A DNA stretch of 18,653 nucleotides from Thermodesulfatator sp. GTDB taxonomy: Bacteria; Desulfobacterota; Thermodesulfobacteria; Thermodesulfobacteriales; Thermodesulfobacteriaceae. The position numbers and the translations under genes were made by a program. Below are positions 1 through 7,266 of the stretch, one piece after another. How positions within the stretch are numbered: position 1 is the stretch's first letter; the number at the start of each line of letters is the position of its first letter. The notes below the pieces were generated by a model that saw nothing but the letters and a program-made list of their open reading frames with translations, ran no database searches and was not told the origin of the DNA. The DNA is taken from NCBI GenBank assembly GCA_003978075.1, contig QOAM01000074.1:1-18653 (forward strand), read 5' to 3'.

Positions 1-1484
1 ACACCGAGGTCATCTTGGGGTATGTGGAGGGGATAGACGAGGGGCGGACCTTTGTGGAGGTGGCGCGCCGGATCTCTTATCAGAAGCCCATCGTGATCTT
101 CAAAGGCGGGCTTACGGCTGCCGGGGCCCGGGCGGCCTCTTCCCATACCGGCTCCCTGGCGGGCTCGGAGGTGGCCTATCGTGCGGCCTTCAAGCAGGCC
201 GGCGTACTCTGGACGGAACACCTGCGGGACTTCTTCAACCTGGCCCGCTTTCTGGCCTGGCAACCCCTGCCCCCAGGCCCTCGGCTGGTGGTGATCACCA
301 ATTCCGGAGGACCGGGGATCATCGCTGCCGACGCCTGTGAGAAATCCGCTCTGGAGCTGCCCTCGCTCCCCGGAAAGGTTGTGGAGAAACTTCGCCAATT
401 TCTGCCCCCTCACGCCTCTTTTTACAATCCAGTGGATCTTCTGGGAGACGCGGATGCCCAGCGCTACTTCGAGGCCCTGAAGGTCCTTCTTGGGGAAAAG
501 CGGGTGGATGCGGTGTTGGTCATCCTTTCCCGTACGGCTACGGTGGAACCCCGCGAGGTAGCCCGGGGGCTCAAGAACTTTCGGGGACGCAAGCCCTTAG
601 CCGCCTGTTTTCTGGGTGAGGAGAACTTCCGCACCGTACGGCGCGATCTCCTACGGGCCGGCATTCCCCCCTTCAAGTATCCCGAGGAGGCCGTGCAGGC
701 CCTAGAGAAGGCCTGGCTCTATCATTTCTATCGCAGCCGTCCTCAAGAGGAACCCTCGCGCCCGGCGGTGGATTTTGCCCGGGCCCGGGCGGTCTTGGAG
801 AACGCTCGCCAGGCTGGCCGCTCCACCCTCTTAGATTACGAGGTGCGGGAGTTGTTGGAGGCCTACGGGTTCCGTTTTCCCAAATCCCTCCTGGCCCGCA
901 CCACCGAAGAAGCCGTGCTCGCGGCCCGGGTGGTGGGCTATCCGGTGGTGCTAAAGATCGTCTCCCCGGACATCCTTCACAAGACCGATGTAGGAGGGGT
1001 AAAAACTCACCTCTCCAACGAAGAGGCCTTGCGACGGGCCTTTCTCGAAATCACCGCCAATGTCCGCCGTCGGCGTCCCGGGGCCACTATCCTAGGGGTC
1101 CTGGTGCAGGAAATGGTCAAAGAAGGGCGGGAGGTCATCCTGGGCTTTATCCGCGACCACCAGTTCGGTCCCCTGGTCATGTTCGGGCTGGGGGGGATCT
1201 ATGTGGAAGTCCTCCGGGACGTCTCCTTCCGACTGGCCCCCCTGACTCTGACGGAGGCCCGGGAGATGGTGCGCGAGATCCGCAGCTACCCCCTCCTCAA
1301 AGGGGTGCGGGGGACTAAAGAGGCGGATCTTAAGGCCCTCACCGAGGCCCTGGTGAGGTTCTCCTTCCTGGTCTCGGATTTTCCCGAGCTGGCCGAAGGA
1401 GAAATTAACCCCCTTATGGTGCGCCCCCGGGGCAAGGGGGTGGTAGCGGTGGACGCCCGCTTCGTCTTAGGAGGTCTATCATGA
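1..1484 (+). CDS. ADP-forming acyl-CoA (acetyl-CoA) synthetase, 5'-truncated by window edge
   Basis: The family converts acyl-CoA, ADP and phosphate to free acid, CoA and ATP in the cytoplasm through phosphohistidine intermediates. The frame is open from base 3, so the N-terminal CoA-binding domain lies outside the window; the TTG at 15 is internal, not a start. About 490 residues are visible. Counting from codon 15, a SHTGS motif (His44) matches the alpha-type phosphohistidine site, TNSGGPG (95-101) marks the second succinyl-CoA-ligase-like subdomain, and an ATP-grasp (beta) domain runs from about 270 to the end. That domain contains ILHKTDVGGV (His322, the beta-type histidine), GLGGIYVE (391-398) and EINPL (463-467). 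Alpha and beta parts are therefore fused in one chain. Its TGA overlaps the next ATG (ATGA at 1481-1484), so the two genes are probably translationally coupled. Substrate range (acetate or other acids) cannot be told from sequence. Confidence 0.93.
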   Translation, partial: TEVILGYVEGIDEGRTFVEVARRISYQKPIVIFKGGLTAAGARAASSHTGSLAGSEVAYRAAFKQAGVLWTEHLRDFFNLARFLAWQPLPPGPRLVVITNSGGPGIIAADACEKSALELPSLPGKVVEKLRQFLPPHASFYNPVDLLGDADAQRYFEALKVLLGEKRVDAVLVILSRTATVEPREVARGLKNFRGRKPLAACFLGEENFRTVRRDLLRAGIPPFKYPEEAVQALEKAWLYHFYRSRPQEEPSRPAVDFARARAVLENARQAGRSTLLDYEVRELLEAYGFRFPKSLLARTTEEAVLAARVVGYPVVLKIVSPDILHKTDVGGVKTHLSNEEALRRAFLEITANVRRRRPGATILGVLVQEMVKEGREVILGFIRDHQFGPLVMFGLGGIYVEVLRDVSFRLAPLTLTEAREMVREIRSYPLLKGVRGTKEADLKALTEALVRFSFLVSDFPELAEGEINPLMVRPRGKGVVAVDARFVLGGLS

Positions 1485-2527
1485 TGATCTATGTAACCTC
1501 TATCCAACCTTTTGCGGGAAAGACCCTCACCCTCCTAGGCCTGGGCCGTTTTCTAGCCTCCCAAGGGCCACTGGCCTATCTCAAGACCCTAGGCAACCGT
1601 CCGGTTCTCCACCAGGGGGTTCTCACCGACCAGGACGCCCTTACCGTAGTCCAGGCCCTGGGGCTCGACCTTCCCCTTCAGGACCTCTGTGCCCTGGTGG
1701 TCACCCAGGACGCGGTGGTAGAGGCCCTGGAAAAGGGGCCTGCAGATCTCTTGGGCCTGATCCGCAAAAAACTGGCTCCTTATCGCGACCGCCTCCTTCT
1801 CCTAAGCGGCTTCGGGACCCTTTATTCCGGAAAATACCTAGGGGCCTCCAACCTGGAAATAATCAAGGCCTTAGGGGCCCAAGTGGTCCTCACCCTGCGC
1901 TGGGAGGGGGAATACCTCCTGGATCCCCTCCTCAAGGCCCAGGAGGAATTAGGCGAAGCCCTTTCCGGGATAGTGATAAACGCCTTACGCGAAGAGACCC
2001 GCTCCTTCTACGAGAACCTGATTCGGCCCTTCTTGGAAAGGCAGGGTTTCCGTCTTTTGGGGGAGATCCCTTACGATCCCTTCTTGGAAGCGGTCTCCGT
2101 AGGGGAGCTACGCAATTTCATCGGAGGAGACCTTCTGATTCCTGGGCAGGAGGAGCGGCTGGTGGAGCGCTTTCTCATCGGGGGTATGCAGGTGGATCAA
2201 GCCATCACTTATTTTCGCAAGGCGCCGCGCTTCGGGGTCATCGTGGGGGGAGATCGCTCGGACATCCAGCTTGCGGCCATCGAGACCGGGGCCGTGTGTC
2301 TCATCCTTACTGGAGGCCTTTATCCCAACGAGATCATCCTCTCCCGGGCTGAAGAGGCCGGAGTGGCCGTCCTGGTGATCCCTGACGATACCTATTCTGC
2401 GGCCCGCAAGGTGGAACAACTCCCCCGCCTCACCCGCCTCCAACACCCAGCCAAGCTGCAACGGGCCTTTCAACTTCTGGACCGACACCTAGAACTCGAC
2501 CGCCTGACCCGCCTTCTAGAAGCGTAA
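1481..2527 (+). CDS. P-loop/DRTGG-domain protein resembling the regulatory half of phosphotransacetylase
   Basis: This 348-residue protein has an N-terminal BioD/CobB-like P-loop domain (TSIQPFAGKTLT, GKT at 13-15, roughly residues 1-205). A DRTGG-type domain follows (about 205-315), with GVIVGGDRSDIQ at 252-263, CLILTGG at 273-279 and a PDDT at 301-304. These are the two N-terminal modules of long bacterial phosphotransacetylases; the catalytic acetyltransferase domain is absent, so it should not make acetyl phosphate. AGGAGGT at 1469-1475 lies 5 bases before the ATG at 1481 and 8 before a second in-frame ATG at 1484; either could be used. It overlaps the acyl-CoA synthetase gene by 4 bases, so I infer a partner or nucleotide-sensing regulator of that enzyme. 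The biochemical role is not established. Confidence 0.85.
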   Translation: MMIYVTSIQPFAGKTLTLLGLGRFLASQGPLAYLKTLGNRPVLHQGVLTDQDALTVVQALGLDLPLQDLCALVVTQDAVVEALEKGPADLLGLIRKKLAPYRDRLLLLSGFGTLYSGKYLGASNLEIIKALGAQVVLTLRWEGEYLLDPLLKAQEELGEALSGIVINALREETRSFYENLIRPFLERQGFRLLGEIPYDPFLEAVSVGELRNFIGGDLLIPGQEERLVERFLIGGMQVDQAITYFRKAPRFGVIVGGDRSDIQLAAIETGAVCLILTGGLYPNEIILSRAEEAGVAVLVIPDDTYSAARKVEQLPRLTRLQHPAKLQRAFQLLDRHLELDRLTRLLEA

Positions 2528-2550
2528 AAAGAGGGGGGCGAAGGCCCCCC
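2526..2550 (-). terminator. Bidirectional hairpin terminator between convergent genes
   Basis: A run of six G plus C (2533-2539), a four-base loop and the complementary run (2544-2550) form a 7-bp all-GC stem. Read on the minus strand the stem is followed by TCTTTTT, a good U-tract for the cytochrome gene that stops at 2558. On the plus strand the downstream tract is only TTATACCTTATTT, so it should end the plus-strand operon (stop 2527) less cleanly. Confidence 0.8.
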
Positions 2551-2557
2551 TTATACC

Positions 2558-4048
2558 TTATTTAGATTTCTTCGCCGCCCGCTTAAATTCCAGCCAGTCC
2601 TTCATGGCCTGTAGGTTCTTGTTCAGGTACCAGCGACCGTTGGCGAAAGTCCCGTAATCCGCTCCAGCCATGGCTGAGGCGAAGCGCACAGAATTGGCGT
2701 AGAAGAGCCACTGCTCCACCCACATCTTTTCGATGGCCTCGTCAAAGATGCTGGAGGGCAGACCCTTGGCCAAGCCTTCCTTCCAGGCGGTAAGCACTAT
2801 CTGGGTGGCGGCCAGGGTCTGTTGATTGGTGGTCTCGATGGCCTTGTGGAAGCGGGTAAAGAAGTTTTCCACCCAGCCCGTGGCATGGCAGGCGGAGCAG
2901 ACGGCCTTCATACGCGCCTCTCGCCGGGCCATCTCCTTCTGGTCAATAAGATACGAGGAAACCGGTTCACCGGTGAGCTCGGTGGGCAGAGGCAGACCGG
3001 CCTTGTTCTTGATAATGGTGGTGTCGGCCTCTTTAGGATGGGGATGGGCGTAAATCAGTCCGAAGATCCTCCAAGCGCTCCGATCGTTCATCTGATGGGT
3101 CCTCTGAGCGATTACCTGGCCGTCCTGGTCCACGATCAGGCTCACATGGCAAGTGGCGCAGGTGGGGGCCTTAAAATCGCGCCCTACCACCCAGGGCACA
3201 TCCTCAAAGTTCCACTCCTTGCCCTGGGAACTATAGATGTTCCCGTGCTTGCTCACCACATAGACCTTGTAAGCCGGCACATCCGGCCCCTTGTGGCACT
3301 GGGCACAGGTGTAAGGTTTACGGGCCACCTCTATGGAAAAGGAATGCCTAGGATGACAGGAGGTGCAGGCCCCTTCAGAACCGTCTGGATTGACCCGCCC
3401 CACACCCTGATTGGGCCAACCGGAAAGCACGGGGAACTTCATCTCCCCCAGCTGCGTCTTCCTAGTGACCTGGCCCTGGACCTCCACCTTAGTGCCGTGG
3501 CAAGAAAGACAGGCGTCCCCCATGGTGAGTGCATGGGGAGTAGCGTAGTTTAACTGACCCTTCTCAAACTTCTGAGGGCCCAGGGAGGTGTCGAGCAGGT
3601 TGTGATAAACGGGGTTTTTCAAAAGGTTGCGGTGAGCCTTGGCCATGAGATTGCGCTCGTACTGGGCCACCTCCTGCGCATGGCAGACCTGGCAATCTTT
3701 AGGGGTCACCACCACATGGACCTTAAAACCGTTGTGTTCGAAGGTGTCCTTGTGGAAATTGGGGTTCAAGGTGTGGCATTCGGCGCATCCTACCACTACG
3801 TCCTTCTTGTCCTGCGGCACCTGGGAGACACTGATTCTTCGGGCCAAAGGGGCCCTTTTCAGGGCCTCTCCCGGGGTAACCCGGGCATGTAAACTACTCT
3901 TCCAGTCGGCCACAATGCCCGGGGTCACCATCTGGTGACACCCCAAACAGGTCTGCGTAGCCTCACTCACCGGAGGCTCCCCCCAGGCCGGAAGCGCAAG
4001 CAGAAGAACTAACCCTAAAAAAGCTCCGATCCTCAGCCATCCTCTCAT
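2558..4048 (-). CDS. Periplasmic octahaem cytochrome c, hydroxylamine oxidoreductase-like
   Basis: The 496-residue product has a signal peptide (MRGWLR, hydrophobic 7-20, probable cleavage after AWG at 23) and eight CxxCH haem-attachment motifs, with the first cysteine at 34, 88, 119, 180, 228, 248, 297 and 384. Motif number, the long gap between motifs 7 and 8, the PTCATCHV context of motif 7 and the aromatic C-terminal segment match the octahaem hydroxylamine oxidoreductase (HAO) family. Family members either oxidise hydroxylamine or, in some anaerobes lacking NrfA, are proposed to reduce nitrite or hydroxylamine; I infer a reductive role but cannot prove it. The frame is open further upstream to 4240, but 4048 is chosen because it gives a clean signal peptide and follows GGAGGAGGTGA. 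No quinol dehydrogenase or small tetrahaem partner is adjacent, so the electron donor is unknown. It stands as a single-gene unit with its own promoter and terminator. Confidence 0.88.
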   Translation of the reverse strand: MRGWLRIGAFLGLVLLLALPAWGEPPVSEATQTCLGCHQMVTPGIVADWKSSLHARVTPGEALKRAPLARRISVSQVPQDKKDVVVGCAECHTLNPNFHKDTFEHNGFKVHVVVTPKDCQVCHAQEVAQYERNLMAKAHRNLLKNPVYHNLLDTSLGPQKFEKGQLNYATPHALTMGDACLSCHGTKVEVQGQVTRKTQLGEMKFPVLSGWPNQGVGRVNPDGSEGACTSCHPRHSFSIEVARKPYTCAQCHKGPDVPAYKVYVVSKHGNIYSSQGKEWNFEDVPWVVGRDFKAPTCATCHVSLIVDQDGQVIAQRTHQMNDRSAWRIFGLIYAHPHPKEADTTIIKNKAGLPLPTELTGEPVSSYLIDQKEMARREARMKAVCSACHATGWVENFFTRFHKAIETTNQQTLAATQIVLTAWKEGLAKGLPSSIFDEAIEKMWVEQWLFYANSVRFASAMAGADYGTFANGRWYLNKNLQAMKDWLEFKRAAKKSK

Positions 4049-4052
4049 GATT

Positions 4053-4063
4053 TCACCTCCTCC
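4053..4063 (-). promoter_or_regulatory. Strong ribosome-binding site fixing the cytochrome start
   Basis: The minus strand reads GGAGGAGGTGA, an extended match to the 16S anti-Shine-Dalgarno sequence, with the GGAGG core 7 bases before the ATG at 4048. It rules out the upstream ATG at 4240, which has no comparable site and would bury the signal peptide behind 64 residues. Confidence 0.85.
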
Positions 4064-4141
4064 AATTTTTGTTTGAGAAAAGCCCCCTTCCTTTGGAGAC
4101 GAAGCCCCTCCAAGTTTACCATTTTTACGACCTTGGCCAAA

Positions 4142-4170
4142 TTTATAGAAACTTGGCGGAAAAAAGTCAA
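4142..4170 (-). promoter_or_regulatory. Sigma70-type promoter of the octahaem cytochrome gene
   Basis: On the minus strand, TTGACT (4170-4165) and TATAAA (4147-4142) are separated by exactly 17 bases, each one mismatch from consensus. Transcription should start near 4135, giving an untranslated leader of about 87 bases. That leader contains a small inverted repeat, TTGGAG...CTCCAA (4113-4108 with 4098-4093, 9-base loop), ahead of the ribosome-binding site. No clear regulator operator is visible. Confidence 0.7.
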
Positions 4171-4201
4171 GCAAGAAGGCCCTGAAAGGTCGCTCCATGC
4201 C

Positions 4202-4231
4202 TTGAGAAGGAGGGGCAGAGGCGTTTAAAAT
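4202..4231 (+). promoter_or_regulatory. Putative promoter placing transcription start at the ATG (leaderless)
   Basis: TTGAGA (4202-4207) and TAAAAT (4226-4231) are 18 bases apart. A start 6-8 bases downstream of the -10 box falls at 4238-4239, the A of the methyltransferase ATG. The only GGAGG-like run (4209-4215) lies over 20 bases from the ATG, too far for a ribosome-binding site, which agrees with a leaderless message. Confidence 0.45.
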
Positions 4232-4238
4232 CCCCTCC

Positions 4239-4823
4239 ATGGATCTTTTTTCGCGGCTGGTGGCCTGGGTGGCGGTCCTTTCTTGGCCGGTGATCCCTCT
4301 CTTTTGGATCCCGCTGCACCTCCTCCCCTCCTTCGCTAAGCGCCTCGGCTGGGCCTATTATCTTCTAACCTTCGGCCTCTGGCTCCTTCTGGCGGACCTT
4401 TTCTGGGCCACGCGCCTTGCCACGCTCTGGGCCCCGTTCTCCTTTCCGGTGATTTTAAAAGTGGTTGGAGGGTTGGGTGTGCTCGCCGGGGCCCTTCTCC
4501 AGGGGCTTTGTGCCCTCTGGCTTCGGGGACAAATTGTGGGCCGAGGAATCCTCAATCCCCGACCGGAGGATCGTCTGGTCACTCAGGGCCCTTTCCGCTA
4601 CCTGCGCCACCCCACCTATCTGGCCCACGCCCTCTTTTTCTGGGGGGCCTTCTTCTTTTCCGGATATCCGACGGTGGCCCTGGTGGCCCTCGTCGACCTG
4701 ATCCTCACCTGGCTAGTCATTGTCCCCCGGGAGGAACGGGAGCTTGAGGAACGCTTCGGAGAAGCCTGGCGGGATTACACCCGTCGCACGCCCCGGGTCT
4801 TTCCCCGCTGGAGGTCCTCATGA
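4239..4823 (+). CDS. Integral membrane methyltransferase, isoprenylcysteine methyltransferase/PEMT-like
   Basis: The 194-residue protein has about five hydrophobic segments and the C-terminal signature of the ICMT/phospholipid-methyltransferase group: GPFRYLRHPTYLA near 117-129, then EERELEERFGEAWRDYTRR near 164-182. In this family the RHPxY and E...F...Y...R elements bind S-adenosylmethionine at the membrane face. Bacterial members mostly have unknown substrates (lipids, small molecules or membrane proteins), so none is assigned. The ATG at 4239 is the only in-frame start after the stop at 4203-4205 that keeps the first membrane segment whole; no close ribosome-binding site exists. The 3' end overlaps the next gene by 4 bases (ATGA), suggesting co-translation with the MFS transporter. 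Confidence 0.82.
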   Translation: MDLFSRLVAWVAVLSWPVIPLFWIPLHLLPSFAKRLGWAYYLLTFGLWLLLADLFWATRLATLWAPFSFPVILKVVGGLGVLAGALLQGLCALWLRGQIVGRGILNPRPEDRLVTQGPFRYLRHPTYLAHALFFWGAFFFSGYPTVALVALVDLILTWLVIVPREERELEERFGEAWRDYTRRTPRVFPRWRSS

Positions 4824-6043
4824 AGATCGCCTTTTATCGCAAGATGGCCGTGGTGGCCCTTCTTTATCTGGCCGAGGGGCTTCCCTTCGGTTTCGTTTAT
4901 GTAACCCTCCCGGTGTACCTGCGCACCCAAGGGGTCAACCTGGTGAAGATTGGCCTCCTCTCTTTGGCCGGGCTGGCCTGGAGCCTCAAGCCTCTGTGGG
5001 CCCCTCTGGTGGATCGCTACGGGCGAAAATATTTTTGGATGGTAGGGGCCCTGCTGGCCCTGGCCCTTTCCGTAACCCTCCTTTCCTTAGTCCCTCCGGC
5101 GGGGAAACCCTACCTCCTCTTGGTCTTTCTCTGCACCTTTTCTTCCGCCACCCTGGATATCGCTGTGGACGGCTACACCATCGAACTCCTGGATGAAGAA
5201 GAACTCGGGCCGGGAAACGGGGTGCGGGTCTCGGCCTATCGGGTGGCCATGATCGGCTCCGGGGGGGGCCTGGTAGCTCTGGCCCATTTCCTCCGCTTTC
5301 AGCCGGCCTTCTTGGCCCTTACCGTGACCTTTCTTGCCTTAGCCGGCCTCATTCTCCTCCTTCCGGACACCCACCTTCCCTCCTCTTCCACCAAAACGCA
5401 GGATTTGTACGAACAGTACCTCCTGCCCTTGAAAGATCTTCTCCAAAGGCCCTATGCCCCGCTCCTTCTCCTCTTCGTGCTAACCTTCAAGATCGGTGAT
5501 GCTACCATGGGGTCCATGATCTATCCCTTTTGGGTGGATCGGGGATTCAGCAAACTAGAGATCGGGCTCATCTCCGGAACCCTGGGGAGTTTGGCCACCA
5601 TTGCCGGTTCGCTGGTCGGTGGGGGATTAGTGAGGGCTCTGGGGCTCTTTCGGGCCCTTTGGATGCTGGGGCTCACCCAGTCCCTTTCCAATTTGGGCTA
5701 CGCCTACGCCGCACTTCCCTCTTCGGCTCGGTGGACGGTCTATGCGGCCTCGCTGGTGGAGAGTTTCACCGGAGGGCTAGGCACCGCCGCCTTTTTGGCC
5801 TTCCTCATGCGACTTTGTCGCCGGGACCTGAGCGCCAGTCAATACGCCTTGCTGGCCACCCTCTTCAGTCTGTCCTTCAATCTCTCGCGGGCCCTAGGAG
5901 GCTTAGGAGCCGAGGCCTGGGGCTATGCAGGCTTTTTCTTCTTTACCTTCTGGATCTCTCTGCCTCCGCTCCTTCTCATCCCTATCGTTTTTCGGGCCCT
6001 TCCAGAAATCCCCTCCGCTTCAGCATCTCCTACAGGGGGCTAG
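4820..6043 (+). CDS. AmpG-like MFS transporter
   Basis: This 407-residue, roughly 12-helix inner-membrane protein resembles the AmpG group of the major facilitator superfamily. Matching elements are YLAEGLPFGFVYVTLPVYL near 16-34, WSLKPLWAPLVDRYGRKY near 54-71 (the family's Asp-Arg loop motif), and SSATLDIAVDGYTIELL near 107-123. AmpG proteins import anhydromuropeptides for wall recycling; other members of the group carry siderophores or acetyl-CoA, so the cargo is not certain. GGAGG at 4810-4814 sits 5 bases before the ATG, and the start overlaps the preceding stop. The TAG at 6041-6043 lies 4 bases from the convergent panD stop with no terminator between. An L,D-transpeptidase gene 1.1 kb away is a weak hint for a wall-related role. 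Confidence 0.82.
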   Translation: MKIAFYRKMAVVALLYLAEGLPFGFVYVTLPVYLRTQGVNLVKIGLLSLAGLAWSLKPLWAPLVDRYGRKYFWMVGALLALALSVTLLSLVPPAGKPYLLLVFLCTFSSATLDIAVDGYTIELLDEEELGPGNGVRVSAYRVAMIGSGGGLVALAHFLRFQPAFLALTVTFLALAGLILLLPDTHLPSSSTKTQDLYEQYLLPLKDLLQRPYAPLLLLFVLTFKIGDATMGSMIYPFWVDRGFSKLEIGLISGTLGSLATIAGSLVGGGLVRALGLFRALWMLGLTQSLSNLGYAYAALPSSARWTVYAASLVESFTGGLGTAAFLAFLMRLCRRDLSASQYALLATLFSLSFNLSRALGGLGAEAWGYAGFFFFTFWISLPPLLLIPIVFRALPEIPSASASPTGG

Positions 6044-6047
6044 GGGC

Positions 6048-6416
6048 TTAAGGCCGGGCCTCGCGGATCTCCCGCACCCGGTTTTTTTCGTCCACATAAA
6101 CGAGGCGAGCGGAAAACCGAGGAATTTCCTCTTCGCTCACCCAGGCGTAAGCGGCGATGATGACCTCGTCCCCCACCTCTCCCAGGCGGGCTGCGGCCCC
6201 ATTAAGGACCACCTCTCCAGAGCCTCGGCGCCCTTGGATGACATAGGTCTCAAATCGGGCCCCGTTGGCCAGGTTGTAAATCCACACGGCCTCCAGAGGA
6301 CAAAGCCCTGCCGCCTCCATGAGGTCCGGGTCCAGGGTGAGGCTCCCCTCGTAATAAAGCTCGCAGCCTGTGATGTGGGCCCGATGGATCTTGGCGCGGA
6401 GAAAGCGGCGATACAC
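6048..6416 (-). CDS. panD: Aspartate 1-decarboxylase proenzyme
   Basis: PanD converts L-aspartate to beta-alanine for pantothenate and CoA synthesis, using a pyruvoyl group made by self-cleavage. The 122-residue product has Gly24-Ser25 at the cleavage site (YYEGSLTLD), Lys9 and His11 in KIHRA, Tyr22, and NGARFETY with Arg54, Thr57 and Tyr58, all at the canonical positions. Length is normal for the family. The start is GTG at 6416, 4 bases after the panC stop, with GAGG about 9 bases upstream. It is the last gene of the transpeptidase-panC-panD run. panB is not in the window. No terminator is seen before the convergent transporter gene. Confidence 0.96.
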   Translation of the reverse strand: MYRRFLRAKIHRAHITGCELYYEGSLTLDPDLMEAAGLCPLEAVWIYNLANGARFETYVIQGRRGSGEVVLNGAAARLGEVGDEVIIAAYAWVSEEEIPRFSARLVYVDEKNRVREIREARP

Positions 6417-6420
6417 GGAC

Positions 6421-7266
6421 TCAAGGCCTCAGGATGGTATTGTCAATGAGACGGGCCCGACCCACAAAGACCGCCAGGGCCAGAAGGGTGGGCCCGTCCA
6501 CCTCGGCCTTTTCCTCCAAGGTCTCCGGATCGCGAAACTCCACATAATCGATGCGTGTGCCCGGGTGAGAGGTGATGAATTCCTCAATTTCTCTTCGAAG
6601 GACTTTGGTGCGGCGCTCACCTTGAGAGACCCGCCTGCGGACCAGCTCTAGCGCTCGGTAAAGGCTCAGGGCCGATTCCCGCTCCTCCGGTTGGAGGTAG
6701 GTGTTGCGGGAGCTCATGGCCAGCCCATCGGGCTCCCGCACCGTGGGATGAGGCACGATCTCGATGTCTAGATGAAGGTCCCGCACCATGCGCTCGATAA
6801 CTTTGAGTTGCTGATAGTCTTTCTCCCCGAAGATCGCTAGGTGCGGCTTTACGATGTTGAAGAGCTTTAAGACCACAGTGCAGACCCCACGGAAGTGTCC
6901 GGGCCTCCGGGCCCCGCAGAGAGGCCTTGAAAGCTCCGTGACCTCGACGAAGGTCTGAAACCCCTCGGGATACATCTCCTCCACCGAAGGTACGAAGAGG
7001 ATATCCACGCCCACGGACTCGGCCAGGCGTCGGTCACGCTCAAGATCCCGGGGGTAGCGGGCATAGTCCTCCTGAGGGCCGAACTGGATGGGGTTCACGA
7101 AGATCGAGACCACTACTATATCGGAGAGCCGGCGGGCCAGACGCATGAGGGAAAGGTGCCCCTCATGGAAGTAACCCATGGTGGGCACGAAGCCGATACG
7201 CCGGCCAGCATGACGCAACTCCTCCGCCCGGGCCTGCATCTCCGGCACCCGAAAGATGAGCTCCAT
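6421..7266 (-). CDS. panC: Pantothenate synthetase
   Basis: PanC joins pantoate and beta-alanine with ATP cleavage to AMP in the cytoplasm. The 281-residue protein has FVPTMGYFHEGHLSL (His34 and His37 of the HxGH nucleotide site), FVNPIQFGPQEDY at 56-68, GHFRGVCTVV near 123-132, FGEKDYQQL (146-154) and MSSRN (184-188, the KMSKS-like loop). The start at 7266 puts PTMG at residues 28-31, exactly as in the E. coli enzyme, so the N-terminus is secure. The first 34 codons overlap the 3' end of the upstream transpeptidase frame, an unusually long overlap. Its product meets the beta-alanine made by panD directly downstream. Confidence 0.97.
   Translation of the reverse strand: MELIFRVPEMQARAEELRHAGRRIGFVPTMGYFHEGHLSLMRLARRLSDIVVVSIFVNPIQFGPQEDYARYPRDLERDRRLAESVGVDILFVPSVEEMYPEGFQTFVEVTELSRPLCGARRPGHFRGVCTVVLKLFNIVKPHLAIFGEKDYQQLKVIERMVRDLHLDIEIVPHPTVREPDGLAMSSRNTYLQPEERESALSLYRALELVRRRVSQGERRTKVLRREIEEFITSHPGTRIDYVEFRDPETLEEKAEVDGPTLLALAVFVGRARLIDNTILRP

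Noticed and set aside
1481..2527. Phosphotransacetylase enzyme or dethiobiotin synthetase
   Set aside because: The catalytic acetyltransferase domain is missing and the C-terminal DRTGG domain is foreign to BioD; only the regulatory-type modules are present.
2822..3553. Plus-strand open frame of 243 codons antisense to the octahaem cytochrome
   Set aside because: The opposite strand encodes eight haem motifs and a signal peptide in one frame; this frame has no recognisable domain.
4049..4240. 64-residue N-terminal extension of the cytochrome to the ATG at 4240
   Set aside because: It would bury the signal peptide, lacks a ribosome-binding site and spans the predicted promoter; the ATG at 4048 has a near-perfect site.
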